Source of the DNA: Anaeramoeba flamelloides
Taxonomy: Eukaryota > Metamonada > Anaeramoebidae
DNA length: 64,000 nucleotides
Reading direction: 5' to 3'
Assembly: GCA_027625915.1 (NCBI GenBank)
Contig: JANTQA010000008.1
Span: forward strand, 2,187,001 to 2,251,000
The translations under genes and the position numbers were made by a program. The notes beneath the pieces are model-generated. The model was given only the letters and a program-made list of their open reading frames with translations, searched no databases and was not told where the DNA came from. Position 1 is the stretch's first letter. The number at the start of each line of letters is the position of its first letter. Shown here piece after piece: positions 47,430 to 58,870 of the stretch.

Positions 47430-49000
47430 ATTTTCATGGGGATACAATTATACCAGATAAATTAACCCATTTATCAATTTTAGAGAAATAGTTAAAATTT
47501 TCAAAAGAATTCATTTAAAAATTATATTTTGAGTCAAAAAACTGATCCTTTTTGTTTCTGTTTTTTGGATCGAAAAAATAAAAAAGAAAAATTTGCAAAA
47601 GAAGTTTATTTTTATGATATCCCTATTGACAAATGTAAATATGGATGTTGTAAAAAATAGAGTTTAGACAATTTTAGAGTATAAATAAAAAGTTTCATAC
47701 ATTTATCCAAATTTTAGTTATAGTAAACTTAACAAAAGTTTGATTTTTGAACATTATTGGGTTTTCAATATAAAATCGTTTGGCGAACACCAATACTTTG
47801 TTTGAAAAAAATATTTTTTTAAGAAATTAAAATATTGGTGTTCACCAAACGTTTTTTTTTGGTTAAAATTATTATTAGTTCATTAAGATAATCAGATATT
47901 AGATTTACTATATCCAAAATTTGGATAAATACATATAAGTCTTTATTTATATCTAAAATTGTAAAAACTCTATTTTTTACAAAAATTCATATTTACTCTT
48001 GTGTATTTACTAGTTCCCAGAGTCTGAATGAAAAAATAGTATTTTTTAAAAAATATTGGTATATTTTAAAAAATGCAAGAAAAATACATCAAATCTTCAA
48101 ATTTTGAAGGTCAAAAAAAATTGATCAACTATTTTTTTTACAAATATATATTATATTTCTTGAAATTTTAATAAGTAGGAAATTATTTTTTGAAAATATT
48201 AAGAGTAAAAAACAGCCCATTATTATTATAATAAGTTATTTGGAAATATTTATTATTGTTTCTATTATGATTAATTAATTTATTTTAATTTTATTTGTTT
48301 GAAAATCTAAGTAAATTGTGAAAATGATAATAAAGTATATTTGTAATTTAAATATTTGTATTGTTTGAGAATTTTGAAATAATTAGGATTGGGTTATCAA
48401 GTATTGATTCAAAATAAACAAAATAAAAAGTATTTCTTTAGATTATAAATTGAATTTTCAAAGGTTCTAAAAAGGGTATTTGGGTGATTTTTTTATTTTT
48501 CGGTTAGTTTTATCCATAATTTTTTGTTAAATAAAAAGTAATAATCATTTCGAACTGTTATTTGAATTAAAAAAATATTTTTTTTTAAAGTTTAAAAGAA
48601 TAATTGCAATTTTTTAGAAATAGTGTATATTTTTTTATACTTTACTGTTAAAAACTCAGTTTTTTAATTTTTAAAATGATTTTTTGCTTACTTCCTTTGA
48701 GGATAATATTATTCCTTACTTCCACAAAGAAAAAAAAAATTTTTTTTTGCGGTAACTCAGAAATATACTGGATTTTAAATTTTTCCAAAAAGGTTAAAAT
48801 AGGTTGAAGTTTCAAAAAAACTAATTTATTTCTAAAATTTTAAACAAAAGGAGGGGGGTTGCTATTATCGTAATGAGATATTGATTATATTTTTTAATTC
48901 CAATATGTGTTGGTTTTTTTCAGCTTTTCTATTTAAGTGCCCACAGGTTTGTTTAGTTTACTAGTTCCCTAAGGATTTATTTTATTCGTTTTTTTTTTTT
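47430..49000 (+). repeat. Long dispersed repeat C, copy 1
   Basis: Same order and orientation as about 60100-60720 and beyond. Landmarks here and there: the TTTAGAGAAATA block (47478 / 60129), the AAAAGAAAAATTTGCAAA block (47582 / 60236), the CTTGAAATTTTAATAAG block (48158), TTTTATTTGTTTGAAAATCT (48291 / 60565), AAGTATTTCTTTAGATT (48428 / 60702). Copy 1 is longer because the palindrome at 47625-48000 lies in it. No open frame; class unknown. Confidence 0.6.
47625..48000. repeat. Near-continuous palindrome (foldback) nested in repeat C
   Basis: Arms of about 185 bp with only about 25 bp between them. The outer arm has TTGTAAAAAATAGAGTTT at 47650 and its complement near 47965. The inner arm has CGTTTGGCGAACACCAATA at 47777 and its near complement near 47833-47851. 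The partner repeat at 60 kb lacks it. Such a structure can form a large cruciform or a double-stranded RNA if transcribed. Confidence 0.8.
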
Positions 49001-50913
49001 GGGTTATAATGGAAATAAAGTATTTTTGTGTCAATTTATTTATTATTATTCAACGCAATTTCGATATAGTATTAGTTTGTAAAAAAACTCAAAGAAATAA
49101 TTCAAAGGAAAATTGATAAAAAAAAAACATACATTTTCTGTAAGGTACTATAGATGTATATATTATATTGAATTGTGTCAAATTGTGGATTTTAATATAA
49201 AAAACTTTAGAGAAAACTTAATAATAGTTTTGATTTGATTGGGAATAAAAAAAGTTAAAAAATAAAATAAAAATAAAATCAAAAAAAAAAAATAAAATAA
49301 AAACAAAATAAAAATAAAAAAAGTATCTATTTGATATATAGTTGATTAAATTTAAATAAAAGTTTTTTTTTTTCTTTTGTAAAAAAGAGTAAATGTTCGA
49401 GTATTTTACAAGTATATGACATAATCTCTTTATCGTTCTGGAATTTTTCGATTTTTTGTTATTAAATCATTGCATTTTAATTTGGATTTTTCACTAAAAA
49501 ATAGTAACAATTTGAATTATAAATTGTCGACACTAAAAAATTAAATATAATATATATTTCATAATTAATAAAAATTAAAAATTTCTCGCTTTTCCTGCCT
49601 GATCCTTTTTTATTTGTGGAAATTTTTATAAAAAATATATTCAAAGTGAATAAAGTTATCAATAAATTTTTGAAACTTTCACATAAAAAATAAAGTTTTA
49701 TTTTGTTAAAGTGTATTAGTAAGTAGTCTAAGAATCCTCTCCGGTAATTTCAAAAATTTATTTATTTTGAGATTAATCTCTAAAAATATCACTATTTCCT
49801 GAATATTTTTAGTAAATTGTTCCAAAAAATATGTAATATTGGTAATCAAAACAAAAATATTATTATTATTATTAAATTCCATCATTAATCACTTTAACAC
49901 AAAATTTTTTTTTCAATTTAATTAGTGAAATGTTATTTTCAAACTTGTGTGAGTAAAGGTGTGAAGGATTTGTACAAAAATGGAAACAAATGATTTATAA
50001 AATAATATCAAAATATTATTTTTTGTTTTAATTAGCCTAATAGTCAACGCCTATTATAGGAATTTGAATTATAAAATCTTTCAAATGGTAAATTTTATTT
50101 TTGATAATTTGAAAATCTTGTGTGTTTCTTATGAATGTAGAAAATTTATTTACATAATCAGTCTTGTAAATACCAAGGTGTATAAACGATCCAAAATAAC
50201 AACCTAATAAACAAAAAAAAAAAAAAAATGAATATCGAAGATTTTAGATATTTGATCTTAAATCCATATTCATTTATTATATTTTTATATTTTTTTTTCT
50301 TTTTAGCCAAAAGGTTACAAAAATAAATATAACATAATAATTTGCAAAATGTTTAAAAAGAAATTATAAATAATAAATAAAACAAGATATTATATACCTC
50401 CAAACTTTTTTTTTTTTTGAAAAATGAAATATCTATTTAATAGAATTCTTGTTATTTTGAAAATTGAAACATTGGTGATTTATTGTTTAAATAACCAAAT
50501 CTGAAATTTACTATAATGATTTTCAGTAACCAGAAAAATGGCTTTAAAATTGAACCTAACATCACCAAATGAAAAACCAGTGATTTCAAATCAACTTTTA
50601 TTTTTTTATTAATGAATTTTTTTAAGATCCATAAATAAAGATTTTAAATATTTAATATAACAAATTCACAGAATTGTGAATATATAATCTTTTAAGGATG
50701 AATTATACAAAATAATAATAATAATAATAATAATTCAAATTTTTCTGAATAAAAAATGAAATTAAAAATGCAATGGAAAATAAAAGCCGGGGTATAGAAT
50801 TAAATTTATTATTAAATTATTTTTACACACATATATATACATACAAAAAAAAAATACAAAAAAAGGATATATATCTAAAAAAATAAATATAATCTCATTT
50901 TATTGAAAGTTTA

Positions 50914-53549
50914 TTAGAAATTAAGATCAAGTTCCAAGTCAAGGCCAAGGTCAAGTCCAACGTCAAAATTGTCAAGATTGTTATTATAATCGTTTTCGGC
51001 TTCTTTTAATTCATTTTCCAAATTATCAAATTTTTGATTAATTTGTAACATTTTTTTTTTAATAAGTGCTTTCTTTTTTTGGTTTTCTTTTTCAAGTTTT
51101 TCTTTTTGTTTAACAAATCTTCTTTCCTCGTCCAAGTGTTTTAATGTTTCTACTTTTATTTTGCCTTTAAGTTCTTTTCCCTTTTTTTCAGATTCAAATC
51201 TTTTTCTATCTGTAGTAAAATCTCGTCGGTGCACTGTCCTGGTTAGGTTTGGCGTAATATAAATTTTATTATTCTTGTGGGTTGTCTTCTTCTTCGGTGT
51301 TTTCTTCTTCGGTAGCATCTTTTTCACATGGTTTATTTGCTCCTTTTTTGCTGATATATTTTTATGAGTATTTCTTTTTTTGTTTTCTAATTCACTTTTA
51401 AGAACAAATCCTAATTTTCTTTTTTTATTTTCTTCAATATTTTTTATCATTTCTATTGCAATATTTTTTGATCCATTTTTTGGATTTGAAATAATTTTTC
51501 GTAAAACTAGTTCTTCCATTTCTTGGTATCTATCTAATTTTAAGTCATCGTCTCCAATGAGATCTTTCTTCTGGATTATGGAAATGGGATTAAATCGTTT
51601 ACATTTGGCGGTGGTTGTTTTGGTTATATATTTATTATTTAAATAATTACGATAATTATCATTGTTATTACTGCTATTTTGAATCCGGGGATTCTTCAAT
51701 TTTAATGGGCTTTTTCTTTTCGTCTTTTCATTTTGTAGGGCATTTTTTAACTTGGTGATCATCCTATCCCCATATTTTGAATCTTCCTTTAATTGTTTGT
51801 TGTTTTTGATTAATTGTTCCACACTATTAAATGATTTTTTGAAAAAGTCGTTATTTTTTGTTAAATTTTCGTTTTCTTTTTTCAATTCTTGGTTATCATT
51901 TTTTGTCTTTTCCAATGATTCCGAAATTTGGTTAAATTTGTTTTTTAAATGATGATGAATTTTGAACATTTTTTCATTTTTTTCTTTTTCTTTTTGAATT
52001 TCTTCATTATATATTCTATTACTTTCCTTTAATTTCTTAATTTGTTCGTTTTTTAGTCGATTAGTTTCTTTTGCTTTATGTTCCTTTATTTCTTTGCTGT
52101 GGGGGTTATATAATGTATTTTGTAATTTTTTGTGTACCTTTTTAGTTTTTATTGGTTCTTTATCTTGTTGGTTTAATCCTTTATTTTGTTTTTTTAATTG
52201 TGTAATTTCATTTTCTAATTGTTTATTTATTAATACTTGATCCGCTAATTTTTTTAAGATTTTGTTTGTAAAATTTTCATTGTTTGTAAACAATCCACTT
52301 TTTTTATTGTCGCCCAAGGGCAATTCATTTAATTCCTTTCCAATCTCCTTATTATTTTTTTTTAATTGCTTATTTTCCCTTAATAAATTGTCTTTTTCTT
52401 GTTCCAATCGGTTAATTTCATTATTTAAAGTTTGGTTCGCTTTCTTTAATTCTCGATTTTGAATTTCATTGGATTTGATATTATTCATTATTTGATCAAG
52501 ATTGTTTAAAAATTCTTTTTGGTTTCTTAAAAGTTTTTCATTTTTTAACTTTGTATTCTTTAATTCGTTTCCAAGTCTGGTGTTTTCTTCTTCAAATGAC
52601 AATAATTTTTCATTTAACATTTTTAAGTTTTGATTTTCTGTTTGAATTTCTTTCAATTCACTTTTAAAATTATGGAATTCTTTTTCTTGGAATGTTTTTT
52701 CTTTTTTGAATCTTTGGTCTTCGAAATCTGTGTTTCTATTTTGTCCGCTTTGGTTTTTTAATTGATCGATAACAAGCCTTAATTTTTGATTTTCTTTTAT
52801 TAATTTGGAACTTTTTTCTCTTTTCTTCTCTATTCTTTTTCTTTTGTCTCTCTCATCATAGCATTCTTTTAGTTTCTTTTTCAGTTGGCTTTGGTTTTCA
52901 ATCAAATTTTTTACATGTTTTTGATAACTATTGATCTCTAATTCATATTGATCTTGATCCTTTTTGGAACTTTCTAAATCTGTATTTTTTTGACTCTCTA
53001 GTTGTTGGCTTTCGGATTTTTCATTGTCTTTGACAAATTTCCTTAGTTCTTTGTTCTCTTTTGTGATTTTCTCTATAGTTGCTTGATCGCTTTTTGTTTT
53101 TTCAACAAACTGTTGCAAAATTTGATCTTGTTGAATAAGGCTGTTTTTTAACTTCTTGTTTCTTATTTGAACTCTTTTTGTTTGTTCGTTGCAAAGCGCA
53201 AATAATAAGTGACCTGTTTCTTTGCTCGGCCTTTTTTGAAAAAGTTTATGCTATGAATTTATTAATCAAGTTACAGATGGTTTTGAGAATGAGGAAAAGT
53301 ATATAATCAAAATTTTCAAGGATTAAATGAGTCTTTTTTTTTCGTTCACCCTTTTTTCATTCTTTCTTGTAAAGAAATTAAAACAGCTTTTCTCAACTCA
53401 TGAATTTTTTTTTTTTTGTTTGTCGATTCAATGGAATGTTAAATACTTACTGCTTGTTTTCTGTTTTGGTTCAATTCTTTGTCACTAATTTGTGGTTTCT
53501 TATGTTTGGTTGATTGTTTTTCATTTTTCTTGTTTTGATTGTTGTTCAT
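50914..53549 (-). CDS. 811-aa coiled-coil protein, two exons, unknown
   Basis: The main frame lacks a convincing ATG. It extends upstream to an acceptor (AATTCATAG) at 53251, and a short first exon at 53549-53451 (ATG; MNNNQNKKNEKQ ... NRKQA) ends at a perfect GTAAGT donor. Joining them across a 200-bp intron in phase 0 gives 811 residues with HKLFQKRPSKETGHLLFALC just after the junction. The protein is almost wholly coiled coil to about residue 590, with Lys/Glu/Asn-rich heptads. A basic segment follows at about 680-710 (KKMLPKKKTPKKK), then IYITPNLTRTVHRRDFTTDR, another helix, and the alternating Asp-Leu tail DVGLDLGLDLELDLNF. Not recognised as a known family; structural or cytoskeletal roles are possible but not shown. 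Confidence 0.8.
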
Positions 53550-56093
53550 AAAAATTATTGAATTTTAATAAAATGTAAAAAGTTTTTTTTTTAAGAAAAA
53601 AATGATCTATCATCTGTTTTATCTTACTTTTAAGAACATTTTCAATCATGATCTGAGAAATAATTCAGTAAATTGTTTGTTTGTTGAGCGTCTCCCTTTC
53701 TATAAATAATTGATTTTCATAATAAACTTTTTATTGAAAATTTAGTTAGTAATTGTGGTTATTTCGACTCTTTATTTTGATATCTTTCGAACTATTTAAA
53801 GTTAATTTTATCATTCAGTCAATTGTTGAACAAGCAAAAAAAATTTTATTTAATAATTGTTTTTTTAAAAGTGAAATTTTATTTCTCAGAGTACAATTCC
53901 GAAAAATTTTTTATTTCAATGTCCATTCTGTCTCCAATAATTTCTTCTTTTCAAAGTGTAATACTGATACTTGAATAAAAAATGAGATAAAATTTTCACT
54001 TCATTTCAAAAATACTGATCAATTCAAATTTATTTTATTAAATTTTTAGTTCAATTTCCATTTTTGTAATCAATTAACTCAACAAATAAAACAACCCATT
54101 CGGAAGAATATTTTAAGTGTAAAGTCGATTTTAAAAGGTTTCTTTGGATTTAAAGTTATCTAATGCATTAATCAAAGATTGTGTTTAAAAATTTGTAAAA
54201 AAAAAAATGAATTAAAAATTTTCTGATATTTCTTGGAATTTATCAGTAAGATATCAGAAGAATAGATTGTAAATTGTGTTCATTGGTTATTTGTTTCGGT
54301 TTGTTTTTTTTGTGTCCACTGTGGTACTTTGGGTATGCTATGGATCCTTAACTAAAGAAATTTTGAATTCAAAAATATGAAAATGAAGTGAAATTTTTTC
54401 CTATTTTTTATCCAAATAACAGTAGTTAAAGAACATTTTGAAGACTAACTAATACCTTAAAGTTTCTAACATTTAAAGTAATAAAATGTTTTATTCAAAA
54501 AGTTTTAAGATAAATAATTATATAAAAAGGTCAAAGCAAAAATTTGGAAATATTTATTTGTATTTATTCGTATTATCCATTTTTTTAAGGAAGGGGTAAC
54601 AAATAAACAATAAATTAAAAGTAAACAATTTTAAAGTTGTTGGATTTTTGTTCAAGATAATTTAGGTTTAGTAAGAAGGTAAGAAGGTAAAAAAGATTTT
54701 ATTTCAATTTCAATTTTTTTAACAATCGTTTAAATTTTACTTTCAAACGTTTCCTTATGTTGAATATTTCAAATTTTAACTATTTTTTCAATGCTTCTTT
54801 ATATTTAAACAAATAAAATTCAATACTGATAAATTCAAATAAATATCGGAAAATTTTTACTTCATTTTTTATTTGCCCTATTATTTTACAAAAGTTTTGG
54901 ATACTGTTAATTTCAAAATAAAAAGATCAAAATTTTCATTAAGTTTTCCAAAAAAATCACATTCCAATAATTAAAACAAACCAGTATGTTCCCAATTACA
55001 AATGGTAAATTATTAATTTAACTGGTTTTCAGAACGAAAAATTTGAAATGTAATAGGATTGTAAAACCAACTTTTTTGGAAAGCTGAATGAAAATTTTGT
55101 TCCATTTATCTTTCAACAAATAGTAAAGTGTTTTATTGGTTTAAGTGCAAACAAACTTTGTAAAATTAGATGATCTACAAAAATATTCTTTGTCAAGTAC
55201 TTTTTTCAGAGTTGAATTTCGACGAGATTATCCAAAATGGAAATTGGACCAAAAATTTTTCTAAATTTATGAGGATTTATCAGTATTTAAAATAAGTTGT
55301 AAAAATTTAAAATACTGTAAAGATCCAATTCTCATAATTAAAATTTTATCTCAAAGTCGAATAATAAAGATTATAAAAATCGCTAAAAATATCATTTCTT
55401 ATTGGGGTTGTGAAGATGTTTAGGTTTTTACACATAATAATATATTAAATATTTATTAACTTGAAATAAAAATTGTCTTTTTTTAATTGGAAAATAACAG
55501 TAAGAATTTTAAAGTTTTTTTAAAACAAAATTCATCATTATTTTCAGAAAATATTTGGGTTTTTTCAGCTTAAAATTAATTAATTGTATTTTGAAACTAG
55601 AAGTTAAAATTTTCTTTTGTTAAGTAGTGTCTAACAATCTTTTAATTTGTTTTCTACTATTGTTACCGAAAAACATGACTTGTATTTTTATTAAATTTTT
55701 TTTTATGTTTTTAATAAGAAAATAACAGTATTTAAGTTTTTTCGTTATTTTCTTTAAAAACCCCATAAAAAAACCAAAAATTTAAATAAAAAAAAATGTT
55801 CAAAAAATGGAAAAAAGAAAGACTCAAATCTGATTTACTTTTTGGTTCTTTTTCAAAATAAATCAATAAATGATATTCTCCTTTCAAAATTTCAATATCT
55901 TCTAGACTCAAAAAATAAGTGTTATTTCAGGTATGTTGTCTCAATTAAAATTTTTCAAAAATGATTGAAATCTACTTACTTCATTAAAAATAAAAAGAAA
56001 AAAGAAAAAACTAACTTAAAAAAACCAAAACAAATGATTAAAAGAGTAAAAATTTTATTTTTCAAAAAGATAAATAGAGATTTTAAAATTGAT
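53550..56093. other. Gene-free stretch with a MITE
   Basis: Holds MITE family 1 copy 2 (54902-55125) and, right after it, a segment at about 55160-55420 related to the 12.6/19.5/26.9-kb dispersed repeat in inverted orientation. A few small A/T-rich open frames (for example 53753-53974) are not credible genes. Confidence 0.6.
54902..55125. mobile_element. TA-flanked MITE family 1, copy 2 (224 bp)
   Basis: Starts TACTGTTAATTTCAAAATAA and ends ACAAATAGTA. Its right arm (GAAAGCTGAATGAAAATTTT) is almost identical to that of the copy at 16181-16403. TA at both edges. Non-coding. Confidence 0.85.
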
Positions 56094-56528
56094 TTAGTTT
56101 TTTTCAGATCCTTCTTTCTTTTTTGGTCTTAAGGCTTCATGGATGAATGGAATGACACCACCTTCATGAATTGTAACACCGTCAAGTAATTTACCAAGTT
56201 CGTCATCGGATTTGATTGCTAATTGGACATGTCTTGGGAGGATTCTTTGTTTTTTGTTATCAATGGCTGCGTTTCCTGCCAATTCAAGTAATTCTGCAGT
56301 TAAGTATTCAAGTACAGCTGCCATGTAAACTGGAGCACCAGCACCAACTCTGTTTGCGTATTTTCCTTCTCTTAAATGTCTATGGATACGACCAACTGGG
56401 AATTGAAGACCAGCTTTGAATGATCTTGAGACTGGTTTTGCTTTTGGTTTCTTTTCGCCTTTTTTTAAGTATTTTTGGGCGTCTTTTCTAGTTTCCATCA
56501 TTGTTGACATTCTTTTGGCTTTGGACAT
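56094..56528 (-). CDS. Histone H2A (core type with some H2A.Z-like positions)
   Basis: 144 residues, no intron, ATG at 56528-56526. Packages DNA as the H2A-H2B dimer of the nucleosome. The histone fold is complete: [80 protein letters not shown], then [16 protein letters not shown]. The acidic-patch residues (E/E/E in [11 protein letters not shown] and DDE in SDDEL) are present. Core features such as GAGAPVY and DNKKQRI mark it as canonical H2A, but IHRHL and GGVIPFIH are as in H2A.Z. The N-terminal tail is long (about 33 residues before SRS) and there is no C-terminal SQ motif, so it is not an H2A.X. Divergently transcribed from H2B 1.03 kb away. Confidence 0.96.
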   Translation of the reverse strand: MSKAKRMSTMMETRKDAQKYLKKGEKKPKAKPVSRSFKAGLQFPVGRIHRHLREGKYANRVGAGAPVYMAAVLEYLTAELLELAGNAAIDNKKQRILPRHVQLAIKSDDELGKLLDGVTIHEGGVIPFIHEALRPKKKEGSEKN

Positions 56529-57561
56529 TGTTGTTGATAAAATGTATTTTTATTAAAATATAAATTGAAAAAAATGATTATTATTTTGAGAAATTTTCTT
56601 GAAAAATAAAAAAATAATAATAAATTGTTTTTAAATAAACCAATATTTTTACGATTTAGTTAATTTAAAAATATTCTATCTTTTTAATTTATGAAGTTGA
56701 TTTTCAATACTATTTGTTGTAAAACAAATGGAACAAAATTTTCATTTAGCTTTCCAAAATTGTAATTTATAAATTATTAAACCATTTCGAATTTTTAATT
56801 CTTAAAATCAGTTTAAATTATTAATATACCTTTCAAAATTGGGGAATTGGTTTATTTTAATTCTTGAATTAAAAATTTGGAAAGATAAATGAAAATTTTG
56901 TCCGATTTATTTTACAATTAATTGTAATAACAATCACCGAAAATATATTCTTTGGCTTTTTTTAATTACTTTGGATATTTTCACCAAAGATTACAATAAA
57001 TTTTTTAACAAAAAAGGTTTTTTTTTTGACTTTTTATTTACAGTTCAACCGAAAATCGTGAAGATAAAAGAACTTTGAAATAAACTTAAGATGATATTTA
57101 TTCATAAAATTTATTAATTTAGGAAAGTTAGTTATCGAACAAAATTAATAACCAAATAAAATTAGATGAATTTCTCCCCAAATAAAAAACGCAACAACTC
57201 TTTAAAAGTTTGTTTTAGAAGTGGGTGAGCATTTGCAATTCAATCTAAAATACCAATCTTTAATAACTTATTCACTTGAATTTTTCCAAAATAAAAATTA
57301 TTTTAATCTTTTGTTAAAGGATCTGAATTAAATTTAAATAGTCAAAGAATATATTTTCGGTGTTTGTTCTCAACTCCTTATTGAAAATCATCTTCATAAA
57401 TTAAAAAGATAGAATATTTTTAAATTAACTAAATCGTAAAAATATTGGTTTATTTAAAAACAATTTATTATTATTTTTTGATTTTTCAAGAAAATTTCTC
57501 AAATTAATAATCATTTTTTTCAATTTATATTTTAATAAATTAAATACAAACTCAATTAAAA
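56529..57561. promoter_or_regulatory. Shared H2A/H2B promoter region built as an inverted repeat
   Basis: 1033 bp between the two start codons. The 56549-56709 arm next to H2A and the 57379-57539 arm next to H2B are inverted copies, with about three mismatches in 160 bp by eye. They contain the block ACCAATATTTTTACGATTTA (56639-56658) and its complement at 57430-57449. A second inverted block, CCGAAAATATATTCTTTG (56937-56955), pairs with 57342-57360. Each gene therefore has the same proximal promoter. This fits coordinated expression of the two histones; which bases bind factors is unknown. Confidence 0.85.
56708..56926. mobile_element. TA-flanked MITE family 1, copy 3, in the histone promoter
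   Basis: 219 bp from TACTATTTGTTG to TTAATTGTA, with arms ATGGAACAAAATTTTCATTT and ATGAAAATTTTGTCCGATTT. It splits the H2A-side inverted arm exactly at a TA. The H2B-side arm has the unbroken site (TTGAAAATC preceded by TA at 57379-57380), so the TA is duplicated on insertion. Confidence 0.88.
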
Positions 57562-57906
57562 ATGTCCAAAAAAACAGTTAATAAGGAAGATGAAACCAAA
57601 AAAAGAAAAAGAAGAGTAGAAACATACTCAACATATGTATACAAAGTCTTAAAACAAGTCCATCCAGAAATTGGTATCTCCAACAAAGCAATGAGGATCA
57701 TGAATTCATTTGTCATGGATGTCTTTGAAAGACTTGCAATGGAAGCATCTAACTTGGCGAGATTCAACAAAAGAGGTACAATCACATCTAGGGAAGTCCA
57801 ATCTGCAACCAGATTGTTATTACCAGGTGAACTTGCAAGACATGCAGTTTCTGAAGGAACCAAAGCCGTCACCAAATACTCAAATGCTACACACAAAGAT
57901 GATTAA
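57562..57906 (+). CDS. Histone H2B
   Basis: 114 residues, no intron. Partner of H2A in the nucleosome. The tail is short and basic (KKRKRR), followed by the fold: [93 protein letters not shown]. The Lys in AVTKYS matches the position ubiquitinated in other eukaryotes. Seven extra residues follow the usual TKYS ending. Divergent from H2A with mirrored promoter arms. Confidence 0.97.
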   Translation: MSKKTVNKEDETKKRKRRVETYSTYVYKVLKQVHPEIGISNKAMRIMNSFVMDVFERLAMEASNLARFNKRGTITSREVQSATRLLLPGELARHAVSEGTKAVTKYSNATHKDD

Positions 57907-58172
57907 ATTCTTCAATGTCTTTTCTCAAAATTCTATAATTAATTATCTTTTTTTATGTTTGATATTTTTCATTTCATAATCACAAATCCTGTTTATTCCC
58001 AAGAAAAATAAAAAAAGAATTTTCTTTTCGTTTTTTGCGTTTTTGTTTGTTTTGTTTTTTCTCTTCAAATTTTTATTGATAACTTTTGAATATAAATAAA
58101 AAAAAAATCTTCTAATACTCTCCTATTATAAGATCCTTTTTTGGTTATTAGTCCAAAAAAAATGAAATTGGT

Positions 58173-58371
58173 TACAGTCAACTTCACTTTTAATACATAA
58201 ACTTTGAACTAAATTTAAGGCACAAAAAAATCTCCAATTAAGGCACATTTTTTGGAATTTTTTTTTTTACAAATGATTTTACTAGAACTTGAATATTGTA
58301 CTTTAATTTGGAATTTTTTTTGAGCCTTAATTTTTACTGACTTTTTGTGATTTAAAAGTGGAAATACAGTA
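58173..58371. mobile_element. 200-bp TA-flanked MITE, copy 2
   Basis: Starts TACAGTCAACTTCACTTTTA and ends TTTAAAAGTGGAAATACAGTA-like. Same length and internal AAGGCACAAAAAAATCTC block as copy 1 at 6371-6570. More diverged at the right tip. Non-coding. Confidence 0.8.
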
Positions 58372-58479
58372 TTTCTGTTAAGGGTTGAGTCATTACTTTG
58401 GAATTTTTTTTTCTGAAATGGAAAAAACTTTTTAGTAATTTTTATGAGTACCTAACACAAATTTAAAACCAAACCAACC

Positions 58480-58870
58480 TATGATATCAGATCGATCTCA
58501 AAAAATCAACAACCAAAGAAAAGGACATTTTTTGAAAAAAGTGCCAAAGAGTGACACTGAAATTCCAATTAGAATGGTTGAATATACAATTTTGAAAACA
58601 ACAATGTTAGTTTTGAACTGCCCTTCTTTGGTAGTTTTTTGAGATCTTGGTGATTTTTTTTTCTTTTTTTTTCATTTTTCCAATGAGTTATTTTTATCAA
58701 AATTATATTTCATAATCCTTACTTGGTCTAATTTAGAGGATTATAATCTAACTACAAATCAGACCAAATCGAATTAAATTGATTGCGCACTTCACAAAAG
58801 TAATTTGTTTTAAATTAAAGAAATTTAACCATTTGGAAAAATAAAATGAGAAAAGATGAATTTTTTCAAT
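58480..58870 (+). repeat. Dispersed repeat B, copy 2
   Basis: Same orientation as 19860-20290: GATCTCAAAAAATCAACAAC at about 58494, TTTTGAAAACAACAATGTTAG at about 58592, AAGAAATTTAACCATTTGGA at about 58818. It starts about 110 bp beyond the MITE at 58173-58371. Confidence 0.7.

Larger units (their letters stand above)
43997..50913. other. 7-kb gene-free, repeat-dense stretch
   Basis: No exon recognised. Contains the inverted copy of repeat B at about 45200-45490, a CT-rich tract at about 46860-46932, a TATAAAC-tipped element at 46681-47313, the long repeat at about 47430-49000 with a nested palindrome at 47625-48000, an A-rich low-complexity patch at 49255-49325 and a TAA-type microsatellite at about 50710-50735. 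Confidence 0.6.
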
